Shown one piece after another: positions 46,840 to 55,500 of a stretch of 64,000 nucleotides of DNA. The DNA is from Anaerolineae bacterium (GTDB taxonomy: Bacteria > Chloroflexota > Anaerolineae > 4572-78 > J111). The notes below the pieces were generated by a model. The model saw only the letters and a list, made by a program, of their open reading frames with translations. It was not told where the DNA came from and ran no database searches. The stretch's first letter is position 1; each line of letters opens with the position of its first letter. Made by a program: the position numbers and the translations under genes. Location: NCBI GenBank assembly GCA_023382535.1, contig JAHDWA010000029.1, positions 1 through 64,000 on the forward strand, written 5' to 3'.

Positions 46840-47565
46840 ATGACAGACCCAAATAACCTGCAAAAATTGATCAGGGAACATACCCGCCGTTTGGATCAGC
46901 TCAAGCTGCGCCAGGCCCGCCAGGGGTCCAATACCGACCCCCATATCACCCTTGAAATTGAAGACATCGAGGCTGAAGTGGCTCGACTGCAGGCCCAACT
47001 GACCGGCGATCCAACTGCTGCCACGCCTTCATCGCCGCCGGCCAGCAGCGGGGTATCTATCGGTAACGTCAGCGGCGGCATCCACAACAGCACTATTGCC
47101 GGGCGAGATGTGGTTGGCCCGACCACGACTCTATCCGGCAGCGGCAATGTCTTCATTCAGGGCAGCACCATTTATGCGGGCGAGCGCAGTGTGATCGGCG
47201 CGGCGGCTGGTGGTAGTATCAACACCGGGGACACGGCTAGCGGACTCGAAGGAAGCACGCTGGCCGACCTGTTTGCCCCGCTTTATAAGCGGATTCAGGC
47301 GAACACTGCCTTGCCCGATTCTGATAAGGCGGATGTGACCGCAGAAGTCAAAGAACTTGAGCAAGACGCCACAGCGAAGGCTGAAGCCGGAGCGGAGCCG
47401 GACGAGTCCTTTCTGCGCCGGCGGCTGCGCAGCATTGAGCAGATGGCCCCGGACATTATTGATACCATTGCCACCACGGCGGCCAACCCGGTGGCCGGCA
47501 TCAAGGGCGTGTGGGATAAGATTGTAGCTAAAGCCCGCGAGATCAAAGCCGCCCGAAAATCGTAA
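46840..47565 (+). CDS. Small adaptor: coiled coil, beta module, shared C-terminal domain
   Basis: 241 residues. The helical N-terminus (LIREHTRRLDQLKLRQARQG, LEIEDIEAEVARL) is related in style to the adaptor domains of the NACHT proteins. The middle is the beta module (GVSIGNVSGGIHNSTIAGRD, SGSGNVFIQGSTIYAG). The C-terminal 100 residues closely match the end of the preceding protein (PDESFLRRRLRSIEQMAPDI). It looks like a stripped-down version of that protein with a different front, as expected for an adaptor pair. The TAA is followed by 59 bases to receptor 3. Confidence 0.75.
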   Translation: MTDPNNLQKLIREHTRRLDQLKLRQARQGSNTDPHITLEIEDIEAEVARLQAQLTGDPTAATPSSPPASSGVSIGNVSGGIHNSTIAGRDVVGPTTTLSGSGNVFIQGSTIYAGERSVIGAAAGGSINTGDTASGLEGSTLADLFAPLYKRIQANTALPDSDKADVTAEVKELEQDATAKAEAGAEPDESFLRRRLRSIEQMAPDIIDTIATTAANPVAGIKGVWDKIVAKAREIKAARKS

Positions 47566-47624
47566 CTTTCTGAAGCGGTGCAGGCGCTGGCTCCCTAAAA
47601 ATTCAAAGACCAGGAGGCAAGCCC

Positions 47625-50480
47625 ATGAGCGATGACCTGAACAAAACCGTCAATCGGCTGAAAGAGCTGTTGCAACGGGGTGATATTGACGAGACAATGT
47701 TCCGTATGCTGCTTACCGGCCAGGGTCTCACCCCTGCCCAGATTGAAGCGGCGCTGACCGGCTTCGGCAATATCGCGATCCAGGACAGCTTGATTGAGGC
47801 CGGTGAGCGCGGCGTTGTCGGCAGCAGCGCCGGGCGAGACATTGTCACGGGCGACCTGATCCAAAATCAAACAATTCTCCAGGCCGCCGACCCGGCAGAG
47901 TCCCGTCAGGCCAACTTGCGGCAGCAGTGCCTGCGGCGGCTGGCCCATCGCTGCAATATTCTGCCCCTGGCCGCGCTGGGCGGTGAGGAGAGCGCCAAAG
48001 CCGAAGTCAGCCTGGCCGATGTTTACGTGAATCTGGATACCAAAACACGGGTGCCGCTGACGAAGGCCGAGAAAAAGGAGCGCCCCGCTGGCCAGGACGA
48101 CCGCCCCTTGACAGTGCTTGAAGCAGCCACCCAACAGCCCCGCCTGGTTCTACTGGGCGAGCCTGGCAGCGGCAAGAGCACCTTTGTGCAGCAGTTGGCC
48201 GCGCACCTGGCTCTGGCTCGCCTGGGCGAGGTGGACCCACTGCCCGGCTGGCCGGCCCGGGCCTGGCCGATGCTGACCCTGCTGCGCGACCTGTCGCCGC
48301 GTCTGGCCGCCATTGCCCTGGCCGACCCGCTGACCGAATCGCAGGAAGAGGCCCTGGTCGCGGCCATGCTGGCCCAATGGCAGGCCGACCTGGCCCAACT
48401 CGACGCGGCCGGTCTGGCCGCCGATCTGCCTAATTTGTTGACCAACGAACCGGTTGTGCTCATCTTTGATGGATTGGACGAAGTGCCCGAAGCCGCCCGC
48501 CGCCACGTGCGCCTGGCCGTGCAGTCCGCTCTGCGCGCCTACCCGGCCATCCAACAGGTTATCATCACCTGCCGCATCCGTTCCTACACCGGCCCGGCCC
48601 TGCTGCCCGATTTTACGAGCCACACCCTGGCTCCGTTTACCACTGACCAAATCCGCACCTTTGTCAAAGCCTGGTACAACACCCAAGCCCGGCTTCACCG
48701 GCTCACGGCCGCTCAGGCCGCCGAGCGCACGGACGATTTGCAAGGTGCAGCCGTGTCCTCTCACCTGCGCGAACTGGCTCAAAACCCGATGCTGCTGACC
48801 ACGATGGCCCTGATTCACCAGCGCGAGGTGGGCCTGCCGCGCGAGCGAGTGCGGCTGTACGAGGAGGCGGTCAAGGTGCTGCTGACCCGCTGGCAAAAGC
48901 GCAAAGAAATTGCTGTTTCCGAACGGCTGCAAGACGTTTTGAATGACCAGCTCAAGCTGCGCCAGATTATGGAACGGCTGGCCTACGAAGTGCACCGGCG
49001 GCAGAGCCAGAGCCAGGCTGTTAACACCACCGGCCAGGGCGACCTGCCCCGGCTGGAGGCGCTGGGGCTGCTGGAAGACAGCCGCTACCTGGGCGACATC
49101 GGCCTGGCTCACGAGTTTCTGGATTACGCCGACCAGCGGGCCGGGCTGCTGCAAGGGCGCGGCGGTGAAGAGGGCCGCCAGGCGACGGCCTATACTTTTC
49201 CCCACCGTACCTTTCAAGAATACTTGGCCGGCTGTTATATGGTCACCGGCCGCCAGCGGCAGGTGGTCCAGGAATACTGGCAGCGGCTGGCCGAGGGCGA
49301 CTTCTGGTACCTGGCCGGGCAGTTGGGGGCGGAAGAGCTGCTCTACAACCGGCGCGACCCGGAAGAGATGCTGGATCTGGCCTATGCTCTCTGCCCTTCC
49401 GACGAACCGGCTACACCGGCCGAGTGGCGGGCGGTGGTCTGGTCGGGCCAGATGGCGGTAACGCGCGGGCAGGCCGAGATTGCCGCCGATACCGGGGGCC
49501 GCGAAGGCGGGGCCAGGTATCTGCGCCGCCTAATCGAACGGCTCAAAGGGGCGCTGCGGCAGGCCGGCCTGAAAGCCATCGAACGGGCCGAGGCCGGAAA
49601 CGCTCTGGCGGTTTTAGGGGACGACCGGCCCGGCATAGGCTTACGCCCGGATGGTCTGCCTGATATTGCCTGGTGCGACGTGCCAGCCGGGCCGTTTGTG
49701 CGGGGGAGTAACAAAAAGGCGGACCCTATGGCTTATGACGATGAATTACCGCAACAAACAATTAACGTGTCAGCCTTCAAAATCAGCCGTTATCCCATTA
49801 CCAATGCCCAATACACTGCTTTTGTGGAAGCCGGTGGTTACAAGTTAAAATCATACTGGCGGGAGGCCCACCAGGCTGGCTACTGGCAGGAAGGCCAATT
49901 CAAGGGTCTTCTTGATAAGGAAGCGCGTAGCCAACCTTATGATTTTGGCACGCCTTTCAACCTGCCGAACCATCCGGCAGTGGGGGTAAGTTGGTACGAA
50001 GCCGTAGCCTTCTGCCACTGGCTGACTCAACAATTGCGATCAGTGGGTGAGCTTGACTCCGATGAAGCCGTAACCTTGCCGACCGAAAACCACTGGGAAA
50101 AAGCAGCCCGGGGACCGGATGGGCCGATCTATCCCTGGGGGAACGAGGCTGACCCGGAGCGGGCCAACTATGCCGCTGCCGGTATTGAGGCGACCAGCGC
50201 GGTGGGCTGCTTTCCGGGCGGCGCCAGCGTCTATGGGGTGGAGGAAATGAGTGGGAACGTCTGGGAGTGGTGCCGGACGAAGTGGCAGGCGAATTACAAA
50301 AATTACCAGGATGATAATGATCTTGAAGGGGGTTCCCCGCGGGTGGTGCGGGGCGGGGCGTTCTACAGTGATGGTGGGTTCGTCCGCTGCGCCGCGCGCG
50401 TCAGCACCGATCCGTTCAGCAGGGACGGGGGCTACGGTTTTCGGGTATGTGTAGTCGGGGTGTCCCCATCCTCACTCTGA
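47625..50480 (+). CDS. NACHT receptor with FGE/CLec sensor (receptor 3, carries VR3)
   Basis: 951 residues. A helical N-terminus (DLNKTVNRLKELLQRGDIDE) and beta module (GVVGSSAGRDIVTGDLIQN) precede a conserved pre-NACHT strand (DVYVNLDTKTRVPLT). The NACHT has P-loop LGEPGSGKSTF (about 181) and Walker B VLIFDGLDEVPE (about 283). The FGE/CLec domain starts near 676 (CDVPAGPFVRGSNKK, YPWGNEA, SGNVWEWC). The variable end lies at about 904-947. An AGGAGG site precedes the ATG. As the receptor next to avd and the TR it is a prime DGR target. The variable residues are Tyr, Ser, Asp, Gly and Phe, typical of diversified lectin-fold binding surfaces. Confidence 0.92.
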   Translation: MSDDLNKTVNRLKELLQRGDIDETMFRMLLTGQGLTPAQIEAALTGFGNIAIQDSLIEAGERGVVGSSAGRDIVTGDLIQNQTILQAADPAESRQANLRQQCLRRLAHRCNILPLAALGGEESAKAEVSLADVYVNLDTKTRVPLTKAEKKERPAGQDDRPLTVLEAATQQPRLVLLGEPGSGKSTFVQQLAAHLALARLGEVDPLPGWPARAWPMLTLLRDLSPRLAAIALADPLTESQEEALVAAMLAQWQADLAQLDAAGLAADLPNLLTNEPVVLIFDGLDEVPEAARRHVRLAVQSALRAYPAIQQVIITCRIRSYTGPALLPDFTSHTLAPFTTDQIRTFVKAWYNTQARLHRLTAAQAAERTDDLQGAAVSSHLRELAQNPMLLTTMALIHQREVGLPRERVRLYEEAVKVLLTRWQKRKEIAVSERLQDVLNDQLKLRQIMERLAYEVHRRQSQSQAVNTTGQGDLPRLEALGLLEDSRYLGDIGLAHEFLDYADQRAGLLQGRGGEEGRQATAYTFPHRTFQEYLAGCYMVTGRQRQVVQEYWQRLAEGDFWYLAGQLGAEELLYNRRDPEEMLDLAYALCPSDEPATPAEWRAVVWSGQMAVTRGQAEIAADTGGREGGARYLRRLIERLKGALRQAGLKAIERAEAGNALAVLGDDRPGIGLRPDGLPDIAWCDVPAGPFVRGSNKKADPMAYDDELPQQTINVSAFKISRYPITNAQYTAFVEAGGYKLKSYWREAHQAGYWQEGQFKGLLDKEARSQPYDFGTPFNLPNHPAVGVSWYEAVAFCHWLTQQLRSVGELDSDEAVTLPTENHWEKAARGPDGPIYPWGNEADPERANYAAAGIEATSAVGCFPGGASVYGVEEMSGNVWEWCRTKWQANYKNYQDDNDLEGGSPRVVRGGAFYSDGGFVRCAARVSTDPFSRDGGYGFRVCVVGVSPSSL
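50335..50465 (+). repeat. VR3: DGR variable repeat, adenine-only differences
   Basis: 131 nt, the same length as the TR. Twenty of the thirty adenines in the variable codons are changed (mostly to G or T, one to C), and no other position differs. The two adenines in the downstream homing segment are unchanged. This is the classic signature of DGR mutagenesis. Confidence 0.96.
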
Positions 50481-50520
50481 ACTCTGAATCCTCTGAACTC
50501 TGACCCTCTGAATCTGAATC

Positions 50521-50597
50521 GGGGGACGGGGGTTAGGGGTTGGGGGTTGGGAAAAGCGGCGACCATCAGACTCACCGGAATCCCGGCGGTAGCCGGG
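50521..50597 (+). other. Post-VR3 module: G-quadruplex-capable tract and hairpin
   Basis: Five G-runs of three to five bases within 31 nt (50521-50551), then CCCGGC-GGTA-GCCGGG at 50582-50597 followed by an A/T run. The stem starts 117 nt after the VR end. The arrangement matches the modules after VR2 and VR4. Confidence 0.7.
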
Positions 50598-50628
50598 CCG
50601 ATTTAAAATTTTTAAAAGGAGTATCGCC

Positions 50629-50985
50629 TTGTCCGGTCAAGAAATGCCGATTTTTACGCGGACCTTTGATTTTCTCACCTGGCTGCTGCCCGCTACTAAT
50701 CATTTTCCGCGCGTCCATCGCCACAGCTTCACCCAACGGCTGCTGGACGCCGCCTTTGACCTGCGGGAGCGGCTGGAGGAAGCCAACCTGCGGCAGGGAC
50801 CGGCCCGGCTGGAGCGTCTGGGCCAGGCCGACGAGGCCCTGGCCAAAGTGCGGCTCTACCTGCGGCTGGCGGCTCGCTGGGGCTGGCTGTCGGACGGGCA
50901 GTACGAACACGTGGTCCAAATGGTGGCCGAGATTGGACGCTTGCTGGGCGGCTGGCGGAAAGTAACGGATAAGGTGGCCAATTAG
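50629..50985 (+). CDS. avd: DGR accessory variability determinant (Avd-like four-helix protein)
   Basis: 118 residues, all helical. LLDAAFDLRERLEEANLRQG, RLERLGQADEALAKVRLYLRLAARWGWLS and YEHVVQMVAEIGRLLGGW fit the four-helix-bundle Avd family. Avd forms a pentameric, positively charged barrel that binds the RT and the template RNA and is needed for mutagenic retrohoming. The start is a TTG eight bases after AAAAGGA; an ATG at 50644 would remove only five residues. It lies between VR3 and the TR, the usual DGR order. Confidence 0.9.
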   Translation: MSGQEMPIFTRTFDFLTWLLPATNHFPRVHRHSFTQRLLDAAFDLRERLEEANLRQGPARLERLGQADEALAKVRLYLRLAARWGWLSDGQYEHVVQMVAEIGRLLGGWRKVTDKVAN

Positions 50986-51079
50986 CAGCCTGAGTAGTGC
51001 GTATCGAAGGCTGCAATCGTCTTAAACCGGCAGCTTGCGGTTCTCACGAATCGCTGTTGCGGGGGCAGGCTCATAACCA

Positions 51080-51210
51080 CCCCGCGGGTGGTGCGGGGCG
51101 GGGCGTTCAACAATAATGATAGGAACGTCCGCTGCGCCGCGCGCAACAACAACAATCCGAACAACAGGAACAGGAACAACGGTTTTCGGGTATGTGTAGT
51201 CGGGGTGTCC
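51080..51210 (+). repeat. DGR template repeat (TR)
   Basis: 131 nt. Three adenine-rich codon blocks (51109-51126, 51145-51156, 51160-51180) hold AAC, AAT, AGG and GAT codons separated by adenine-free islands. Randomising A in these codons gives NNC, NNT, NGG or GNT, so no stop codon can arise. The left flank has no adenine. The right 30 nt is the invariant homing segment shared with VR3 and VR4. The TR is transcribed on the plus strand toward the RT gene. Confidence 0.96.
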
Positions 51211-51589
51211 ACGTTTTTTATCAGAGATGTCGTTTTCTGCCGGAAATGCCCGGCGGGGCTAACCCCCTTCCGGGCCGAGGCATCTAAAAAATGGCGGAGC
51301 CTGTTCCTGGCCGTGCCCGCCGGTCCCTAAGGGACCTAATCCGGGCCGGGCATATAACAACCGTCCCGCCCCCTCGGCGCGTCGCGTGTCCCTGGGGCGG
51401 GACAACGGCTTATCTCCCTCCCCCTCTTAGGGGGAGGGTCGGGGAGGGGGTCGAATCTACCAGCAACTCTGTTCCTGGGACAACTTACTGCTGGCTTACC
51501 GCCGGGCCAGCCGGGGCAAGCGCGGCCAGGCCAATGTCGCCGTCTTTGAGCACGGCCTGGAGGATAACCTGCTCCAATTACAGGCCGAG
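51211..51589 (+). other. TR-RT spacer with strong secondary structure
   Basis: It contains nested hairpins: CCGGAA (51240) / TTCCGG (51268) enclosing GGGG-CTAA-CCCC; a GGTCC-CTAAG-GGACC palindrome at 51322; a 10-bp stem GTCCCGCCCC (51363) / GGGGCGGGAC (51394); and a 10-bp stem CCCTCCCCCT / AGGGGGAGGG ending near 51438. In studied DGRs the RNA downstream of the TR is needed for RT priming, so structure here is meaningful. The RT frame is already open from 51431. Confidence 0.6.
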
Positions 51590-52522
51590 TTGCTGGCTCA
51601 GAGCTACCGGCCCGGCCCTTACGCCAGCTTTTACATTCACGAACCCAAACGCCGGCTGATCTCGGCTGCGCCTTTCCGCGACCGGGTGGTGCACCATGCC
51701 CTGTGCAACCTAATCGAGCCGATCTTTGAGCGCAGCTTTATCGCCGACAGCTACGCCAACCGCCTGGGTAAAGGCACCCATCGCGCCCTGGCTCAGTGCC
51801 AGGCGTTGGCCCGGCGCTATCGCTACGTGTTACAGTGCGACGTAGAGCAATTCTTTCCGGCGGTGGATCATGCCATTTTAGGTGACATCCTGGCCCGTAA
51901 AATCAACGACGAGCGGGTGTTGTGGCTGGTTGACCGGATTCTGGCCAGCGGGGTCGGGGTGCTGGCCGAGGTGTACGAAATGAGATGGTTTCCCGGCGAC
52001 GACCTGTGCGCCGCCCTGCGTCCCCGCGGCCTGCCGATAGGCAACCTGACCAGCCAGTTCTGGGCCAACTGTTACCTCAACTCATTGGATCATTTTGTCA
52101 AGCGCGAGCTGCGCTGCTCAGGTTATGTGCGTTACGTTGACGATCTGGCCCTTTTCGGCGATGATAAGGCAGAGTTGTGGCGCTGGCGTGAAGCCGTGGT
52201 GGCGCGGCTGGCCCAACTGCGGCTGACCCTGCACCCGTCGGCTCAGCCCCGGCCTGTCAGCGAAGGTGTGTCATTTCTGGGCTTTGTCATCTTTCCTGAG
52301 CGGCGACGGCTTAAACAGCGCAAGGGGCTGCACTACCGGCGCAAGCTGGCCCGGCTGCTGGCCGCTTATGAAGCCGGGGAAATTCCGCTGGATGCGGTCA
52401 CAGCCAGCGTGCAGGGCTGGGTGAACCACGTCCGTTATGGCAACACAATCGGGCTGCGCAAGGCGGTGTTGAGTAAAATGATCCTGAAAGCACCTCTACT
52501 TGACCGGGAGGATGAACGATGA
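51590..52522 (+). CDS. DGR reverse transcriptase
   Basis: 310 residues from the TTG at 51590. RT motifs are in order: RLISAAPFRDRVVHHAL, QCDVEQFFPAVDH (first catalytic Asp), GLPIGNLTSQFWANCYLNSL (the DGR-type motif 4 in place of QGxxxSP), RYVDDLALFGDD (catalytic YVDD) and GVSFLGFVIFPERR. It copies TR RNA with errors at adenines. The frame extends upstream to 51431 and translates to conserved DGR-RT N-terminal residues (IYQQLCSWDNLLLAYRRASR), but contains no ATG or GTG there and abuts a palindromic repeat, so the true start is unclear or damaged. Its stop overlaps receptor 4 by ATGA. Confidence 0.93.
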   Translation: MLAQSYRPGPYASFYIHEPKRRLISAAPFRDRVVHHALCNLIEPIFERSFIADSYANRLGKGTHRALAQCQALARRYRYVLQCDVEQFFPAVDHAILGDILARKINDERVLWLVDRILASGVGVLAEVYEMRWFPGDDLCAALRPRGLPIGNLTSQFWANCYLNSLDHFVKRELRCSGYVRYVDDLALFGDDKAELWRWREAVVARLAQLRLTLHPSAQPRPVSEGVSFLGFVIFPERRRLKQRKGLHYRRKLARLLAAYEAGEIPLDAVTASVQGWVNHVRYGNTIGLRKAVLSKMILKAPLLDREDER

Positions 52523-55500
52523 GTTTCAATCTGCAAATCTGGAAAGAGAAAACTCAGGCCCTGCTGCCCCAGGTAGGGCGAGATCTGGCCCACCTGAAAC
52601 AGCAAGATACGCCCCTGCTGCTGTACGGCTACCTGAGTGGCTTTGCCTTGCTGCCGCCGGCCCTGGCGGCCAAAAGCGGCGATCTGATGCAGGTGGCCGT
52701 AACCATTGGCGGCGTGTTTGGCGGCCTCGGCGGCAGTTTGCTGGCCAATAAAGTGCAAGAGTGGGCCAATCAGGCCGCAGTATTAACCGAAAGTACGCTG
52801 ACCGAAAAGGTAATGGCTGAAATCCCGCAACAGCCGGAGCTACGGCAAGAGCTTGACCAGGTATTGGAAGCTCTGGCGGTCATCCCACAGACGGCGCAAA
52901 GTTTAGGTGAAACGGACCGGGCCTGGTTTGTGGCGACTCTGGCCCGCGAGTTAGCAGAGCTGGGCGCGCTGCGTGCGGACAACGCCCGGCTGGTAGGCCC
53001 AGGCTTGATTATCCAGGGCAGCCGATTACAGGGCGGCGACCGCAGCGTGCTGGCCAGCCAGGCCCAGGTCATCATCACCGGCGATGGCAACCAGGTCACA
53101 TTAATTCTGGGCAGCGATCCAGCAGCGGAGGCTGCGACCAGCGCCGATTTGCGCCGGTCTTACCTGAACCGTCTGTTTGAGCAGTGCAGCTACTTGCCCC
53201 TGGCCGGGGTTGATCGGGCCGTGGCTGGTAAGCTGGAAACGGAACTGAATCTCAGCACCATCTATACCGCCCTGCTGACCATTGGCAGCGAGGAGCCGGG
53301 ACGCCGGGCTGTGGCGGCCGAGCCGAAGCGCCTGTCGGCCCTGGCCCAACTGGACCGTCAGCCCTACCTGGTGCTGTTGGGCGATCCGGGCAGCGGCAAA
53401 AGTACCTTTGTTAATTTTGTGATTATGTGCCTGGCCGGAGAAGAACTGGAGCGGGAGGAGGCCAACCTGGTTCGCCTCACTGCGCCCCTGCCGGATGATA
53501 AGGGTCAAGATCAGGCCGAACGCCAGCCCTGGCAGCATGGGGCGCTACTGCCGGTGCGGATCATCCTGCGTGATTTTGCCGCGCAGGGGCTGCCGCCGGT
53601 AGGCCAGCCCGCTACCGCTCACCATCTGTGGGAATTTATCAGCGCCGATTTACAGGCGGCTCAATTGGGTGAATTTCTCAAACCCCTTGAAAAAATATTG
53701 CGCCAGAAAGGAGGCTTGCTGCTGCTGGACGGGTTAGACGAGGTACCCGAAGCCGGGCAGTGCCGGGAGCAGCTCAAACAGGCCGTGGAAGATTTCAAAA
53801 GCGCCTTTCCGCGCTGCCGCTTGCTGGTGACCAGCCGGACCTACGCTTATCAGGAGCAGAACTGGCGCTTGAAAGGTTTCCGCGAGACGGTGTTAGCTCC
53901 GTTTAGCCAGGGGCAGATTCGTCGTTTTGTGGACGGCTGGTATCGCCATATGGCCTACCTGCAGCGCTTCACTTCGGATACCGCCCACGCCCAGGCCGAG
54001 CGGCTCAAGCAGGCCATCCTGGGCAACGCCCGACTGAGCCAATTGGCCGAGCGACCGCTGCTGCTGACCTTGATGGCCAGCCTGCACGCCTGGCGCAGCG
54101 GCAGCCTGCCGGAGCGCCGGGAAGAACTGTATGACCAGGCCGTGGATTTACTGTTGTACTGGTGGGAGCGGCCCAAGGTCCGGCGCGGCCAGCCGGGACG
54201 GCCAGCGGTAGCTGCCGAGCCGGGATTGGTGGAGTGGCTGGAGGTGGATCGGGAAAGGGTGCGTCGCTTCCTGAACGAACTGGCCTATGACGCTCATGCT
54301 GGACAGTCTGATCTGCTTGGCACTGCCGATATTGCCGAAGACCGACTGGCCGGCGGCCTGCTCCGGCTGAGTGACAAAGCCGGACTGAATCCGCTTGAAT
54401 TGCGGCGCTACCTGAGCCAGCGGGCCGGGCTGCTGCTGCCACGGGGAGTAGAAGTTTACACCTTCCCGCACCGGACTTTCCAGGAGTACCTGGCCGCCTG
54501 CCACCTGACCGATTATAAATATCCCGGCGAGATAGCCCGGCTGGCCCGGACCGACCCGGATCGCTGGCGGGAAGTGCTCTTGCTGGCCGGGGCCAAGGCC
54601 GCCCGCGGGTCCCAATCGGCCATCTGGAGCCTGGCCCGCAAATTATGCTGGGCCGAGCCGCCCCGGGCCGGGGCCGCCCCAGAGCAGGTCTGGGGGGCGC
54701 ACCTGGCCGGCCAGGCCCTGGTCGAAACGGCCAACCTGGCCGACGTGGACGAGGATGACCGGCAAACCCTGGCGCGGATCAAGGCCTGGCTGAACTATAT
54801 CCTGGCCCAGGCCGCCTTGCCTGCCCGCGAGCGCGCCCTGGCCGGACAGACTCTGGCCGTGTTGGGCGATGACCGGCCCGGCCAGGGGCTTCGGGCTGAC
54901 GGTCTACCGGACATTGCCTGGTGTGACATTCCTGCCGGGCCGTTTGTACGGGGGAGTGTGGATGATAGATTGTCATTCGTTGGTAAAGAAACGCCCCAGC
55001 AAACCATTACCCTCCCGACTTTCAGAATCGGCCGCTACCCCATCACCAACATTCAGTACACGGTTTTTGTGGAGGATGGCGGTTATACTGACAAATGGCG
55101 GCGCTGCTGGACCAAGGCCGGCTGGCGGTGGAAAGAGAAGAGGACCGGACCGGACAAGTTCGGAGGTGTTTTTGACCTGGCCAACCATCCGGTCGTGATG
55201 GTGAGTTGGTATGAAGCCGTGGCATTTTGCCACTGGCTGACGGAGCGGCTGCGAGCAGCAGGGAAATTGGGGGAAGGTAAAGAAGTGAGCCTGCCCAGTG
55301 AAAGCCAGTGGGAGAAGGCCGCGCGCGGCCCGAATGGGCGCGTTTATCCCTGGGGCAATGAGGCTGACCCGGAGCGGGCTAATTACGGCGAGACCGGCAT
55401 CGGCGCAACCAGTGTGGTAGGCTGCTTTCCGGGCGGCGCCAGCGTCTATGGGGTGGAGGAAATGAGTGGGAACATCTGGGAGTGGTGCCGGACCAAATTT

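Noticed and set aside
51088..51330. An open frame of about 80 codons that looks like a short FGE/CLec C-terminus full of Asn
   Set aside because: It is the template repeat read in frame. It has no ribosome-binding site and no preceding domain, and its Asn-rich text is the expected reading of an unmutated TR.
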